A DNA stretch of 64,000 nucleotides. Source: PNAI01 sp035501735. GTDB lineage: Bacteria; Pseudomonadota; Alphaproteobacteria; Rhizobiales; Xanthobacteraceae. The stretch is taken from assembly GCA_035501735.1 (NCBI GenBank), contig DATJVR010000027.1:1-64000 (forward strand). The letters are read 5' to 3'. Shown here piece by piece: positions 18,240 through 26,800 of the stretch. Position 1 is the stretch's first letter, and every line of letters starts with the position of its first letter. A program made the translations under genes and the position numbers. The notes beneath the pieces were generated by a model. It was not told where the DNA came from. It worked only from the letters and a program-made list of their open reading frames with translations, and did not search any database.

Positions 18240-18491
18240 ATGAAGAAGATTCTACTCGCCGCCGCCTTGGCACTCGCTACGACTTGCGCATACGCCGACG
18301 ATACCTGCAAATCGAAAGCGGTTGACAAGGACGGCAAGGCGCTTGCAGGCGCAGCCCTCAAGAGCTTCATGACCAAGTGCCAAAAGGACGCGGCCGCGGC
18401 TTGTGCCAAAGACGCAGCCGACCAGAAGCTGAAAGGTGCCGCCAAGACGAGCCATATCAAGAAGTGCACCGCCGACAAGGTCGGAGCCTGA
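18240..18491 (+). CDS. PsiF-repeat-like small secreted protein
   Basis: An 83-residue protein with a signal peptide of about 19 residues ending at AYA. The mature part contains two similar units, TCKSKAVDKDGKALAGAALKSFMTKC and ACAKDAADQKLKGAAKTSHIKKC. Each has a Cys, a K-x-L-x-G turn and a closing Cys, as in PsiF repeats of the E. coli phosphate-starvation-inducible protein. The spaced cysteine pairs suggest disulfides in the periplasm. Function is unknown. CAGGAG lies upstream of the ATG, and a strong hairpin terminator follows, so it is probably a single-gene transcript. Confidence 0.8.
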   Translation: MKKILLAAALALATTCAYADDTCKSKAVDKDGKALAGAALKSFMTKCQKDAAAACAKDAADQKLKGAAKTSHIKKCTADKVGA

Positions 18492-18512
18492 CGCGATCGT
18501 CTCGAAGTCAAA

Positions 18513-18550
18513 TGGGAGGAGGGCAGGTGCCTTCCTCCCATAATTATTTG
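18513..18550 (+). terminator. Hairpin terminator after the PsiF-like gene
   Basis: TGGGAGGA pairs with TCCTCCCA across an inner GGC/GCC stem, and TAATTATTTG follows. It lies 20 bases after the PsiF-like stop, in front of the convergent ppk2 gene. Confidence 0.75.
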
Positions 18551-18580
18551 TCTTGATGCCGAGCATGAATTGCCGGGCTC

Positions 18581-19396
18581 TCAAACGATCTTGAAATCCT
18601 TCGGATCCCAGTCGGACTTGGGATATTTCGGATTCATCTCCTCGAGCTTTGCCCGGACGATGGCCGCGATGGCGGCATTGCGCGCCCATTTGTGGTCGGA
18701 TGGAATGACGTGCCAGGGCGCCCACGCGGTAGAGCAGCGGGTCACCATCACCTCGTAGGCGGTTTCGTATTGATCCCAAAGCTTGCGGTCGTCGAGATCT
18801 TCGGGATTGAACTTCCACCGGTGCCTGCGCTCGTCGAGCCGCGCCTGCAACCGCTCGCGCTGTTCCTTCTTCGAGACGTGCAACATGAATTTCAGGATCG
18901 TCGTGCCGTTCTCGCTCAGCGTCTTCTCGAACGCATTGATTTGCTCGTAGCGCTGCTCGATCATCTCCGCGGGCACGAGCTTCTTGACCCGTTCGATCAA
19001 CACGCTCTCGTAGTGCGAGCGGTTGAAAATCCCGATATAGCCCCGGCGCGGGCAGCCGATATGCGCCCGCCACAGATAGTCATGCGCGAGTTCCACAGCG
19101 CTCGGGCGGCGGAAGGACGTCACCGTGACGCCGATCGGGCCGGTATGGTTGAACACGTGGCGGATGGTGCCGTCCTTGCCGGCCGTATCGAGCCCCTGCA
19201 GCACCACGAGCAGTGCGCGCGAGCCCTCGGCATAGAGCCGATCCTGCAGATCGTTGATGACGTAGCCGTCCTTCTCGCTCTGCTTCCTGGCGGCCTCCTT
19301 GTCGGGAAAAGCCGCATGGTCGGCCGGATCGCGTTTCTTCAGGCTCACGCGCTCGCCGGGCTTGATCCGAAACCGCGCACCGAAATCGTTCGCCAT
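18581..19396 (-). CDS. ppk2: Polyphosphate kinase 2 family phosphotransferase
   Basis: A 271-residue PPK2-family enzyme, which transfers phosphate between polyphosphate and nucleotides. The Walker A motif is VLQGLDTAGKDGT, the Walker B/lid region is GIFNRSHYESVLIERV, and the segment RHVFNHTGPIGVTVTSFRRPS lies between them. The N-terminal block FRIKPGERVSLKKRDP matches the TIGR03709-type polyphosphate:nucleotide phosphotransferases. The preferred nucleotide cannot be judged from sequence. ATG 19396 (MANDFGARF) is chosen; the frame stays open to 19996, but that extension runs through the GNAT gene in another frame. It is 20 bases downstream of that gene and probably co-transcribed with it. Confidence 0.9.
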   Translation of the reverse strand: MANDFGARFRIKPGERVSLKKRDPADHAAFPDKEAARKQSEKDGYVINDLQDRLYAEGSRALLVVLQGLDTAGKDGTIRHVFNHTGPIGVTVTSFRRPSAVELAHDYLWRAHIGCPRRGYIGIFNRSHYESVLIERVKKLVPAEMIEQRYEQINAFEKTLSENGTTILKFMLHVSKKEQRERLQARLDERRHRWKFNPEDLDDRKLWDQYETAYEVMVTRCSTAWAPWHVIPSDHKWARNAAIAAIVRAKLEEMNPKYPKSDWDPKDFKIV

Positions 19397-19416
19397 GACC
19401 ACACCACTTGCCCGCT

Positions 19417-19704
19417 CTACCGCAACAGATCGCCGAACTCGGGATGCTTGGCAATATAGGCGGCGACGAACGGGCACTTCGCCACCACCTTGAGCCCCTG
19501 CGCTCGGGCATCCTGGAGCGCGCCGCGCACAAGCTGCGATGCGATGCCGCGGCCGCGCAGCGCCATGGGCGTCTCGGTATGGGTCAGCGTGATGACGCCC
19601 GGCGCCAGCGAATAATAGGCGACCGCCGTCTGCCCGTCGGCATCGAGCTCGTAGCGATGCCGCGCGGTGTTGTTGCGGATGTCGTCCATGGGGATTCTCA
19701 GCAT
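19417..19704 (-). CDS. Small GNAT-family N-acetyltransferase
   Basis: A 95-residue protein of the short GNAT type (YjdJ-like). The coenzyme A-binding signature is ALRGRGIASQLVRGAL, the Q/RxxGxG/A motif, and the C-terminal end AKCPFVAAYIAKHPEFGDLL is typical of this small subgroup, including the conserved C-P-F-V-xx-Y. Members acetylate unidentified small molecules or proteins. It precedes ppk2 by 20 bases and is divergent from the alpha/beta hydrolase gene. The ATG at 19704 has an AGGA upstream; a second ATG at 19689 is also possible. Confidence 0.85.
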   Translation of the reverse strand: MLRIPMDDIRNNTARHRYELDADGQTAVAYYSLAPGVITLTHTETPMALRGRGIASQLVRGALQDARAQGLKVVAKCPFVAAYIAKHPEFGDLLR

Positions 19705-19768
19705 CGTATCCTAGCCACTCGGGCGCTCTGCCGCTACGTTGCGCGCGGACACGGACAACGGGGAACCC

Positions 19769-20470
19769 ATGGCCACTTTTGTCGTTTCGCACGGCGCCTG
19801 GTCGGCCGGCTGGGCGTGGAAGAAGATGCATCCGCTGATGGCCACGCGCGGGCATCGCTTCGTGACGCCGACCCACACCGGCCTCGGCGAACGCGCGCAT
19901 CTCGCCCATCCCGGCATCGATCTCGACACCCACATCGCCGACATTCTCGCCGTGCTGGAGATGGAGGATTTGCGCGGCATCATCCTGATCGGCCATTCCT
20001 ACGGCGGCATGGTCGCGACCGGCGTTGCGGCGCGCGCGCGCGACCGCGTGGCGAAGCTGATCTACGTCGATGCCTTTGCACCCAAGGACGGCGACAGCGT
20101 GCTCTCGCTCACGCCCGAGCGCGCGCAGGCCCTACGCGACAACGTCGCCAAGAACGGCGAAGGCTGGAAAATTCCTCCCAACCCCATGCCGCCCGACACG
20201 CCCGAGGCCGACAAAGCCTGGGCCGCGCCGCGCCGCAAGCCGCAGCCGCTGAAAACCTTCGAGCAGCCGGTCACGCTCCCCGGCGGCGAGCTGACTTTGC
20301 CGCGCCATTACGTCTATTGCGCGCGCCACCCGCCGAACGATCCGTTCCGGCAATTCCTCGAACGCGCGCGCCGCGAGGGCTGGGGCGTGAGCGAAATCGA
20401 CGCCAGCCACAATCCGCATATCACCGTGCCCGACGTGTTGATGAAGGTGTTGGACAAAGCGGCGTCGTAG
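19769..20470 (+). CDS. Alpha/beta hydrolase
   Basis: A 233-residue alpha/beta hydrolase. The N-terminus FVVSHGAWSAGWAWKKM gives the oxyanion-hole strand. The nucleophile elbow is GHSYGGM near residue 75, and the late VSEIDASHNPHITVPDVL holds a likely catalytic His. It resembles the esterase/hydroxynitrile lyase-like group that also contains pyrethroid and plant methylesterases. Substrate unknown. ATG 19769 begins the family-like sequence; ten residues further upstream are open. It is divergent from the GNAT-ppk2 pair and convergent with the hydratase gene, five bases apart. Confidence 0.85.
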   Translation: MATFVVSHGAWSAGWAWKKMHPLMATRGHRFVTPTHTGLGERAHLAHPGIDLDTHIADILAVLEMEDLRGIILIGHSYGGMVATGVAARARDRVAKLIYVDAFAPKDGDSVLSLTPERAQALRDNVAKNGEGWKIPPNPMPPDTPEADKAWAAPRRKPQPLKTFEQPVTLPGGELTLPRHYVYCARHPPNDPFRQFLERARREGWGVSEIDASHNPHITVPDVLMKVLDKAAS

Positions 20471-20475
20471 CTCCA

Positions 20476-21312
20476 TCACACGAACCGCAGACTGATGTCT
20501 TCCAGCGCCGCGCCCTTGACCTGCGTGATCCAAGTCTCGCCCGATTTGACCGGCAGCGCGCGCGTCAGCGTACCGGTCGACACGATCTCGCCGGCCGCCA
20601 GCGGCGGGTTGTACGGGTCGTGCGCGAGCAGCTCGACCAGATGCCGCACCGCCGACAACGGCCCTTCGAGCACATTTGAGGCATGACCGCGGTCCATCAA
20701 CACGCCGTCGCGATAAAGCGCGACCTCGAAATCGCCTAAAGTCCGCAGCCATTCGTCTTCCCGCCCGCGCCCGCGCACCTCGTGGCGCGGCCCGACCAGC
20801 AGCGCGCCGTGCAGCGCATCGGCCGCGACCGTGTCGGGCGGCGAAAATTTCCAATCGGGAAAAATCGACTGCACGATTTCGTAGCCGAGCGAGACCCAGG
20901 CGATGCATGACAGGAGCGCCGCGTCGTCCATGCCGGGCGCCGGCGCGGCCGAAAGCCCGAACATGATTTCCGGCTCGATCTTCGGATCGGAGTAGGGCGC
21001 AAGCGGCAGCGGCTCTGCCGGATCGTGCATCGTGCGGTCGTAGACGTAACCCCAGATCGGCGCGCGCACGCCGTATTCGTCCCACAGCCTGCGATTGGTG
21101 AAGCCGATCTTGCGCCCGCGCGGGTGGAAACCGCGCGCCGCGCGCATGGCGTTGGCGAGCGCGGTCACCCGATAGGCCGCGTCGAGCGTGAATCCCGGAT
21201 GCCGCGCCGAAAACGATGGCACCTGCCGCCAGCCGGCGTTGAACGCATCGAACGCTTCCGCCGCGATCAGGCGCAACGCGGTCTCGTCCGTATCGGCCCC
21301 CGCCGCCTTCAT
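20476..21312 (-). CDS. 2-keto-4-pentenoate hydratase / fumarylacetoacetate hydrolase-family protein
   Basis: A 278-residue protein like the MhpD/DmpE hydratases, which add water to 2-hydroxypenta-2,4-dienoate in meta-cleavage pathways. The acidic metal site appears as PKIEPEIMFGL. The early GRKIGFTNRRLWDEYGVRAPIWGYV and late VSTGTLTRALPVKSGETW follow the family pattern. No other meta-cleavage gene is present, so a dedicated catabolic role is uncertain. The start ATG overlaps the stop of the upstream TPR gene as ATGA, which indicates translational coupling. The frame remains open upstream, but those residues are out of the family. Confidence 0.86.
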   Translation of the reverse strand: MKAAGADTDETALRLIAAEAFDAFNAGWRQVPSFSARHPGFTLDAAYRVTALANAMRAARGFHPRGRKIGFTNRRLWDEYGVRAPIWGYVYDRTMHDPAEPLPLAPYSDPKIEPEIMFGLSAAPAPGMDDAALLSCIAWVSLGYEIVQSIFPDWKFSPPDTVAADALHGALLVGPRHEVRGRGREDEWLRTLGDFEVALYRDGVLMDRGHASNVLEGPLSAVRHLVELLAHDPYNPPLAAGEIVSTGTLTRALPVKSGETWITQVKGAALEDISLRFV

Positions 21313-21791
21313 TCCGGCTCCAGCGGCGGCTTCAGCGCCTTGGACATTGCAAAATCCTTCTCCGCCCCAGGCACGTCGCCGAGCGCTTCCTTGGCGATGC
21401 CGCGCCATTGCAGTGCGCCGCGCTGCCCGGGACTGAGCTGCAGCACCCGATCGAACCCCTCGAGCGCGCGCTCGTGCTCGCCTTTTTGCAGATAGGAAGC
21501 GGCGCGCGTGCACAGGATCGCCACGTCGCTCGGCTCGACCATGAGCGCGCGCGTGCAATCCGCGATCGCGCCGTCGAAATCGCGCAGGTTGTAGAGCTGC
21601 CTGGCGCGCGCCGCGAGCGCGCTCACGCAGAACGAGTCGAGCTCGAGCGCGCGGTCGAAATCCGCCATGGCGCGGTCGAATTGATGCGCGTCCTGCCAGA
21701 CCAGGCCGCGCTGCACGTAGAGCTCGGGGTTTTCCGGCTCGCGCGCGATCAGATCGTCCAGACGGCGAATGGCCGATTCCGGGTATTCCAT
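21309..21791 (-). CDS. TPR-repeat protein
   Basis: A 160-residue cytoplasmic protein with about four tetratricopeptide repeats, such as YVQRGLVWQDAHQFDRAMADFDRALELD and AILCTRAASYLQKGEHERALEGFDRVLQLS. There is no signal peptide. Start ATG 21791 (MEYPESAIRRL) is supported by repeat-like sequence from the first residues; the longer frame to 22055 runs into the palindromic repeat region and is not credible. It overlaps the hydratase gene start by ATGA, so the two are co-translated. Its partner protein is unknown. Confidence 0.82.
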   Translation of the reverse strand: MEYPESAIRRLDDLIAREPENPELYVQRGLVWQDAHQFDRAMADFDRALELDSFCVSALAARARQLYNLRDFDGAIADCTRALMVEPSDVAILCTRAASYLQKGEHERALEGFDRVLQLSPGQRGALQWRGIAKEALGDVPGAEKDFAMSKALKPPLEPE

Positions 21792-21914
21792 CGACGCTAC
21801 TCCGCCGTTTCGGCGCGTGTCCGCGCCATGACCATCGTGGGAGGCCAGGCCTCGGAACCGGCAATCTACACCAGGAGGGCGAAGCTCCGCTCCCGTATTC
21901 TTTGGCCGCCGTTT

Positions 21915-22025
21915 GTCATGGCCGGGCTTGACCCGGCCATCCATGGGGCCGCGCCGCAAATTTAGACGTAAGGACTGCGCGTGCCGCACCTCATCATGGA
22001 TGCGCGGGTCAAGCCTGCGCATGAC
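21915..22025. repeat. Palindromic repeat element with 31-base inverted ends
   Basis: The two ends, 21915-21945 and 21995-22025, are inverted repeats of each other with a few mismatches, sharing GTCATG, GGCTTGACCCG and ATCCATG. The left end is itself a perfect hairpin (ATGGCCGGG at 21918-21926 with CCCGGCCAT at 21932-21940). Forty-nine bases separate the arms. This sequence type is, from memory, very common in Bradyrhizobium-related genomes. It has no coding sense. Confidence 0.8.
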
Positions 22026-22101
22026 AACTCGGATCGGCAAGCCCGTAGCCCGCATGAGCGCAGCGATATGCGGGAATGATCGCCCCCTAGGAACGAAGAA
22101 T

Positions 22102-22161
22102 CCCGGATTTCGCGGAGTTTACCCTCGGGCCGGCGCAGCCGGTTCCGAGGGCTCATCCGGG
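22102..22161. repeat. Nested palindromic element
   Basis: CCCGGAT at 22102-22108 pairs with ATCCGGG at 22155-22161, and inside it CCCTCGG at 22122-22128 pairs with CCGAGGG at 22145-22151 around a GCCGGC core. It appears to be another dispersed intergenic element, different from the one 80 bases to its left. Confidence 0.7.
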
Positions 22162-22170
22162 CTACGCATG

Positions 22171-22462
22171 CTGTTCCACAGCAAGGAGCTCGATCGATTG
22201 GCGAGAAAATATAACAAGAAATAAACGGGGTGACGCTCGGTCTCATTTTCCCGCTCATTCCCGCGCAAGCGGGAATCCAGACTCTGGGTCCCCGCTTTCG
22301 CGGGGACGAACGGATAACGAGAGTACTCGTAGGGTGGGTTAGGCGCGTAGCGCCGTAACCCACCGTCGGGCTCGCGGCAAGTGAGGCGGTGGGTTATGCG
22401 CCGGTACCTGCGCCCGGACGGCGCGAAGCGCCGACCCGGATGGCGCTAACCCACCCTACGGG
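22171..22462. repeat. Composite repeat, unit 1
   Basis: The first of three tandem units. It starts with an 18-codon coding-like end (22171-22224, LFHSKELDRLARKYNKK then stop), continues into the hairpin pair TTCCCGCGCAAGCGGGAA and CCCCGCTTTCGCGGGG, and ends in the inverted segment GTAGGGTGGGTTAG ... CTAACCCACCCTAC. Its core is nearly identical to unit 2 with a period of 276 bases (22231 against 22507). Confidence 0.85.
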
Positions 22463-22702
22463 CTCGACCCGGGTGGCGAGAAAGTACAACAAGAAATAAA
22501 TCGATGTGACGCTCGGTCTCATTTTCCCGCTCATTCCCGCGCAAGCGGGAATCCAGACTCTGGGTCCCCGCTTTCGCGGGGACGAACGGATAACGAGAGT
22601 ACTCGTAGGGTGGGTTAGGCGCGTAGCGCCGTAACCCACCATCGGACTCGCGGCAAGTGAAGCGGTGGGTTACGCGCCTTCGGCGCTAACCCACCCTACG
22701 GG
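22463..22702. repeat. Composite repeat, unit 2
   Basis: The second unit repeats the core of unit 1 from the AGAAATAAA tail through both hairpins and the GGGTGGGTTAG/CTAACCCACCC inverted pair. Its coding-like start is shortened and altered (CTCGACCCGGGTGGCGAG). It ends with the same CTAACCCACCCTACGGGCT that ends unit 1. Confidence 0.85.
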
Positions 22703-22847
22703 CTGTTTCACAGCAAGGAACTCGATCGGCTGGGGAGGAAATATAAGAAGAGATAGTCGGTATTATGCCAGTCTTTCCCGCTCATTCCCGCGCAAGCGGG
22801 AATCCAGTTTGGGAATCTGGGTCCCCGCTTTCGCGGGGACGAACGGA
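22703..22847. repeat. Composite repeat, unit 3 (partial)
   Basis: The third unit again begins with the coding-like end (22703-22756, LFHSKELDRLGRKYKKR then stop) and has the two hairpins, with a small insertion between them, but lacks the GGGTGGGTTAG segment. It is followed at about 22857 by a further short palindromic piece, CATGCCCGCTCTTGTCGCGG. Confidence 0.8.
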
Positions 22848-22940
22848 ACACTCCGTCATGCCCGCTCTTGTCGCGGGGATGCATCAGTCTCTATTTTCAA
22901 ATATTCTTAGAGAAAAACTGCTGGCGGATGGGAGGTTATT

Positions 22941-23333
22941 TTGGATATTGCAACCGCACTGACATTGCTGGGGCAGGCAACGAGAATTGTAAAGGACTTA
23001 CGAGAGATAGATAAGGGCTTCGATTTGGCCTCACTTAAAGCTCAAATGGCAAACCTCTACGGAACCCTTGCCGACGTGAAAATTGCTCTATCCGATGCGA
23101 GGGAAGCAATTCATGAAAAAGATCAAAAGATCAAAAGGCTTGAGGACAAAATAGCAGCCCTAGTGTCGGGCGAAACTTGCCCCATTTGTAACGAAGGTCG
23201 AATGAAAGTGGTGGCGTCTCGGGAGCATCCGCATTTCGGTTTCGCCGGTGTCCAAGAAAGAACCCTCAAGTGCGACAAATGTGGCCACAGTGAAAAACGT
23301 CTTCATGATCCCGACGGTCGAACGAAAAGCTAA
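22941..23333 (+). CDS. Hypothetical coiled-coil protein with C-terminal zinc ribbon
   Basis: A 130-residue protein that I do not recognise. The N-terminal 75 residues are helical and probably a coiled coil (ATRIVKDLREIDKGFDLASLK..., ending IHEKDQKIKRLEDKIAAL). The C-terminus has a four-cysteine zinc ribbon, CPIC at about residues 80-83 and CDKC at about 113-116, with CDKCGHSEKR. It starts at TTG with a good GGGAGG five bases upstream. Codon use is visibly A+T-richer than in neighbours, which suggests acquisition. It follows the composite repeats and is convergent with the unknown gene downstream of uvrA. Confidence 0.7.
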   Translation: MDIATALTLLGQATRIVKDLREIDKGFDLASLKAQMANLYGTLADVKIALSDAREAIHEKDQKIKRLEDKIAALVSGETCPICNEGRMKVVASREHPHFGFAGVQERTLKCDKCGHSEKRLHDPDGRTKS

Positions 23334-23356
23334 CCAAACTAAGAAGACGTGTGCCG

Positions 23357-23896
23357 TTAATCGCGACTATCAATAAACCGCACGTGGTACGCCCCTTTCA
23401 TTTGCGGATTGCCGGTTCGGAATTCGTTCCAAATGCTGTCAGCGGTCCAATTGGGCCACAAATGATTTATCAAATGGATATGAGAACCGCCGTCCCAGTG
23501 GTTGTCATGCCGAGCCATGTCTCTTTGGTCGAAATACAAGAGGTGCCAGTTCGACAGATCGCTGCTGAAAAAAAGATGGCCAGATAGCAACCTGCGCTGA
23601 TCAAAGATGGAGGAAATTTTGCGCATGAATTTCTGCGCAGCCGAAGTGAATCGACCGTCTGCAGTCAAAGAAACGCCGCCATCCGTGCTAGGAATTAAGT
23701 GACTGGGGACAAATTCACGGTGGTGTCTTTGATGTGCCCAGGGCGTTACGCCGCTGATAGAGCCAACAATGAAGTCTGCCAGTGCTGCCTTTGTAACAGT
23801 CGTAATTCGGCAGAGTTTCTTCAATTCGCTTTTTTTATGGCAAAGAAAAAGCTGCAACAGCCCTTCGATCCCGGCCGTGGTATCAGTATCCTTCAC
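23357..23896 (-). CDS. Hypothetical protein coupled to uvrA
   Basis: A 179-residue protein that I do not recognise. It has no signal peptide or membrane segment. The C-terminal half is rich in aromatic and histidine residues: FSSDLSNWHLLYFDQRDMARHDNHWDGGSHIHLINHLWP. The paired HxH and neighbouring acidic residues could form a metal site, but this is inference. It begins with GTG at 23896, and the uvrA stop TGA occupies 23895-23893, a GTGA overlap that points to translational coupling and, through uvrA, to SOS control. Base composition is A+T-richer than uvrA. Internal starts cannot be excluded. Confidence 0.65.
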   Translation of the reverse strand: MKDTDTTAGIEGLLQLFLCHKKSELKKLCRITTVTKAALADFIVGSISGVTPWAHQRHHREFVPSHLIPSTDGGVSLTADGRFTSAAQKFMRKISSIFDQRRLLSGHLFFSSDLSNWHLLYFDQRDMARHDNHWDGGSHIHLINHLWPNWTADSIWNEFRTGNPQMKGAYHVRFIDSRD

Positions 23897-26800
23897 TCCG
23901 CCGCCTCAATTCTTTTCCGCGGCTTGTTGACCCGCCGCTCCAGCACCGGCTTCAAGAATGCGCCGGTATAGCTCCGCTTCACCTTCACCACGTCCTCCGG
24001 CGTGCCCGCCGCGACGATCTCGCCGCCGCCGTCGCCGCCTTCGGGGCCGAGATCGATGATCCAGTCCGCGGTCTTGATCACTTCCAGATTGTGCTCGATC
24101 ACGACGACGGTGTTGCCCTGGTCGGTGAGCTCGTGCAGCACTTCCAAGAGCTTCGCCACGTCGTGGAAATGCAGTCCCGTCGTCGGCTCGTCCAGAATGT
24201 AGAGCGTGCGCCCGGTCGCGCGCTTGGACAATTCCTTCGCGAGTTTCACCCGCTGCGCCTCGCCGCCCGAGAGCGTCGTCGCCTGCTGGCCGACGTGGAT
24301 GTAATCAAGACCAACACGATGCAGTAAAGCCAGAACGTCACGGACACGCGGGACTGCTTTAAAAAACTCCAGCGCCTCCTCGACCGTCATGTCGAGCACG
24401 TCGGCGATCGACTTGCCCTTGAACAGCACCTCCAGCGTCTCGCGGTTGTAGCGCTTGCCCTTGCAGACATCGCAGGTGACGTAGACGTCCGGCAGGAAGT
24501 GCATCTCGATCTTGATCACGCCGTCGCCCTGGCAGGCCTCGCAGCGCCCGCCCTTGACGTTGAACGAGAAGCGCCCCGGCTCGTAGCCGCGCGCCTTCGC
24601 CTCCGGCAGGCCGGCGAACCACTCGCGGATCGGCGTGAACGCGCCCGTGTAGGTCGCCGGGTTCGAGCGCGGCGTGCGGCCGATCGGCGACTGGTCGATG
24701 TCGATCACCTTGTCGAGATGTTCGAGCCCCTCGATGCGGTCGTGCCGGGCAGGGGCTTCCGACGCGCCGTTGAGCTTGCGCGCGATCGCCTTGTACAGCG
24801 TGTCGACCAAAAGCGTCGACTTGCCGCCGCCCGACACGCCGGTGACGCAGGTGAACAGGCCGAGCGGAATCTCCGCATCGATGGTCTTGAGGTTGTTGCC
24901 GCGCGCGCCGACGAGCTTGAGCGTGCGGATTGGATTGCGCGGCCGCCGCTCCGGCACCGGCACGAACCGCTCGCCGGAGAGATATTGCCCGGTGAACGAT
25001 TTCGGCTCGCCGATCAGGTCTGGCACCAGGCCCTGCGCCACGATCTGCCCGCCGTGGATGCCGGCGCCCGGCCCGATGTCGAGCACATGGTCGGCAGTGC
25101 GGATCGCGTCCTCGTCGTGTTCGACCACGATCACGGTGTTGCCGAGGTCGCGCAGCCTTTTCAAAGTTTCCAGCAGCCGCGCGTTGTCGCGCTGGTGCAA
25201 CCCGATCGACGGCTCGTCCAGCACGTAGAGCACGCCGGTCAGCCCCGAGCCGATCTGCGAAGCGAGCCGGATGCGCTGGCTTTCGCCGCCGCTCAGCGTG
25301 CCGGATGCGCGCGCCAGCGTGAGATAGTCGAGCCCGACGTCGACCAGGAATTTCAGCCGCTCGCGGATTTCCTTCAACACCCGCACCGCGATCTCGTTCT
25401 GCTTCTTGTTGAGCTCTTTCGGCAGCGCGGAGAACCATTCGCCCGCGCGCTTGACCGACATATCGGCGACCTCGCCGATATGCTTGCCGGCGATCTTCAC
25501 GCACAGCGCCTCGGGCTTCAGCCGCGCGCCGTGGCAGGCCGCGCAGGGGATGTCGGTGAAATATTTCGCCAGCTCTTCGCGCGCCCAGTCGCTTTCGGTC
25601 TCGCGCCAGCGCCGCTCCAGATTGGTGATCACGCCTTCGAACGGCTTCTTGGTCTCGTAGGCGCGCATGCCGTCGTCATAGGTGAACTTGACCGCCTCGT
25701 AGCCGGAACCGTGCAGCAGCACGTCCTGCGTCTTCTTCGGCAAGTCCTTCCACTTGGCGTCGAGCGTGAAACGGTAATGCTTGCCGAGCGCCTGCAGCGT
25801 CTGGATGTAATAGGGCGACTGCGACTTCGCCCATGGCGCGATCGCGCCGCCGCGTAGCGTGCGGTCCTTGTCGGGGATCACCAGATCGGCGTCGATGTGC
25901 TGCTCGACGCCCAAGCCGCCGCACGCCGGACACGCGCCGAACGGATTGTTGAACGAGAACAGCCGCGGCTCGATCTCGGGAATGGTGAAGCCCGACACCG
26001 GACAGGCGAATTTCTCGGAGAATACGATGCGGTTCGCATCCGACGCTGCCGCGGCGGCAAGCTTTGTTTTCTTACCCTCCCCTGAAAGGGGAGGGTCGGC
26101 GCGCAGCGCCGGGGAGGGGTCATCTTCAGTAGCGCGACCCTCACCCGACCGCTTCGCGGTCGACCTCCCCCTTTCAGGGGGAGGTGAAGCGAGGGCGGAT
26201 GCGGCATCCGCGAACTCCACCACCGCCAGCCCGTCCGCCAACTTCAGCGCCTGCTCGAGCGAATCCGCGAGCCGCGTGGCCATGTCCGGCCGCACCACCA
26301 GGCGGTCCACCACCACGTCGATGTCGTGCTTGAATTTCTTGTCCAGCGTCGGCGCGTCGCCAATTTCGTAGAATTTGCCGTTCACCTTCACGCGTTGGTA
26401 GCCGCGCTTGAGGTAGTCGGCGAATTCCTTGCGGAACTCGCCCTTGCGCCCGCGCACCACCGGCGCCAAGAGATAAAGCCGCGTGCCTTCCGGCAGCGCC
26501 ATCACCCGGTCGACCATCTGCGACACGGTCTGGCTCTCGATCGGCAAACCCGTCGCGGGCGAATAGGGCACGCCGATGCGTGCCCACAATAGCCGCATGT
26601 AGTCGTAGATTTCGGTCACCGTGCCGACCGTCGAGCGCGGATTGCGCGAGGTGGTCTTCTGCTCGATGGAAATCGCCGGCGACAGCCCGTCGATCTGGTC
26701 GACGTCCGGCTTCTGCATCATCTCCAGGAACTGCCGCGCATAGGCCGACAGCGACTCCACATAGCGCCGCTGACCCTCGGCATAGATCGTGTCGAAGGCG

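Noticed and set aside
19397..19996. N-terminal extension of the PPK2 frame
   Set aside because: It runs through the GNAT gene in another frame and lacks any PPK2 similarity.
21962..22642. Two open frames encoding near-identical GYGATRLTHPTSTLVIRSSP peptides
   Set aside because: They are translations of the palindromic repeats, identical in two units, with no independent protein features.
22230..22850. Repeat array resembling a CRISPR array
   Set aside because: Only three units exist, the repeats are long composite palindromes with a 276-base period and there are no unique spacers of regular size or cas genes.
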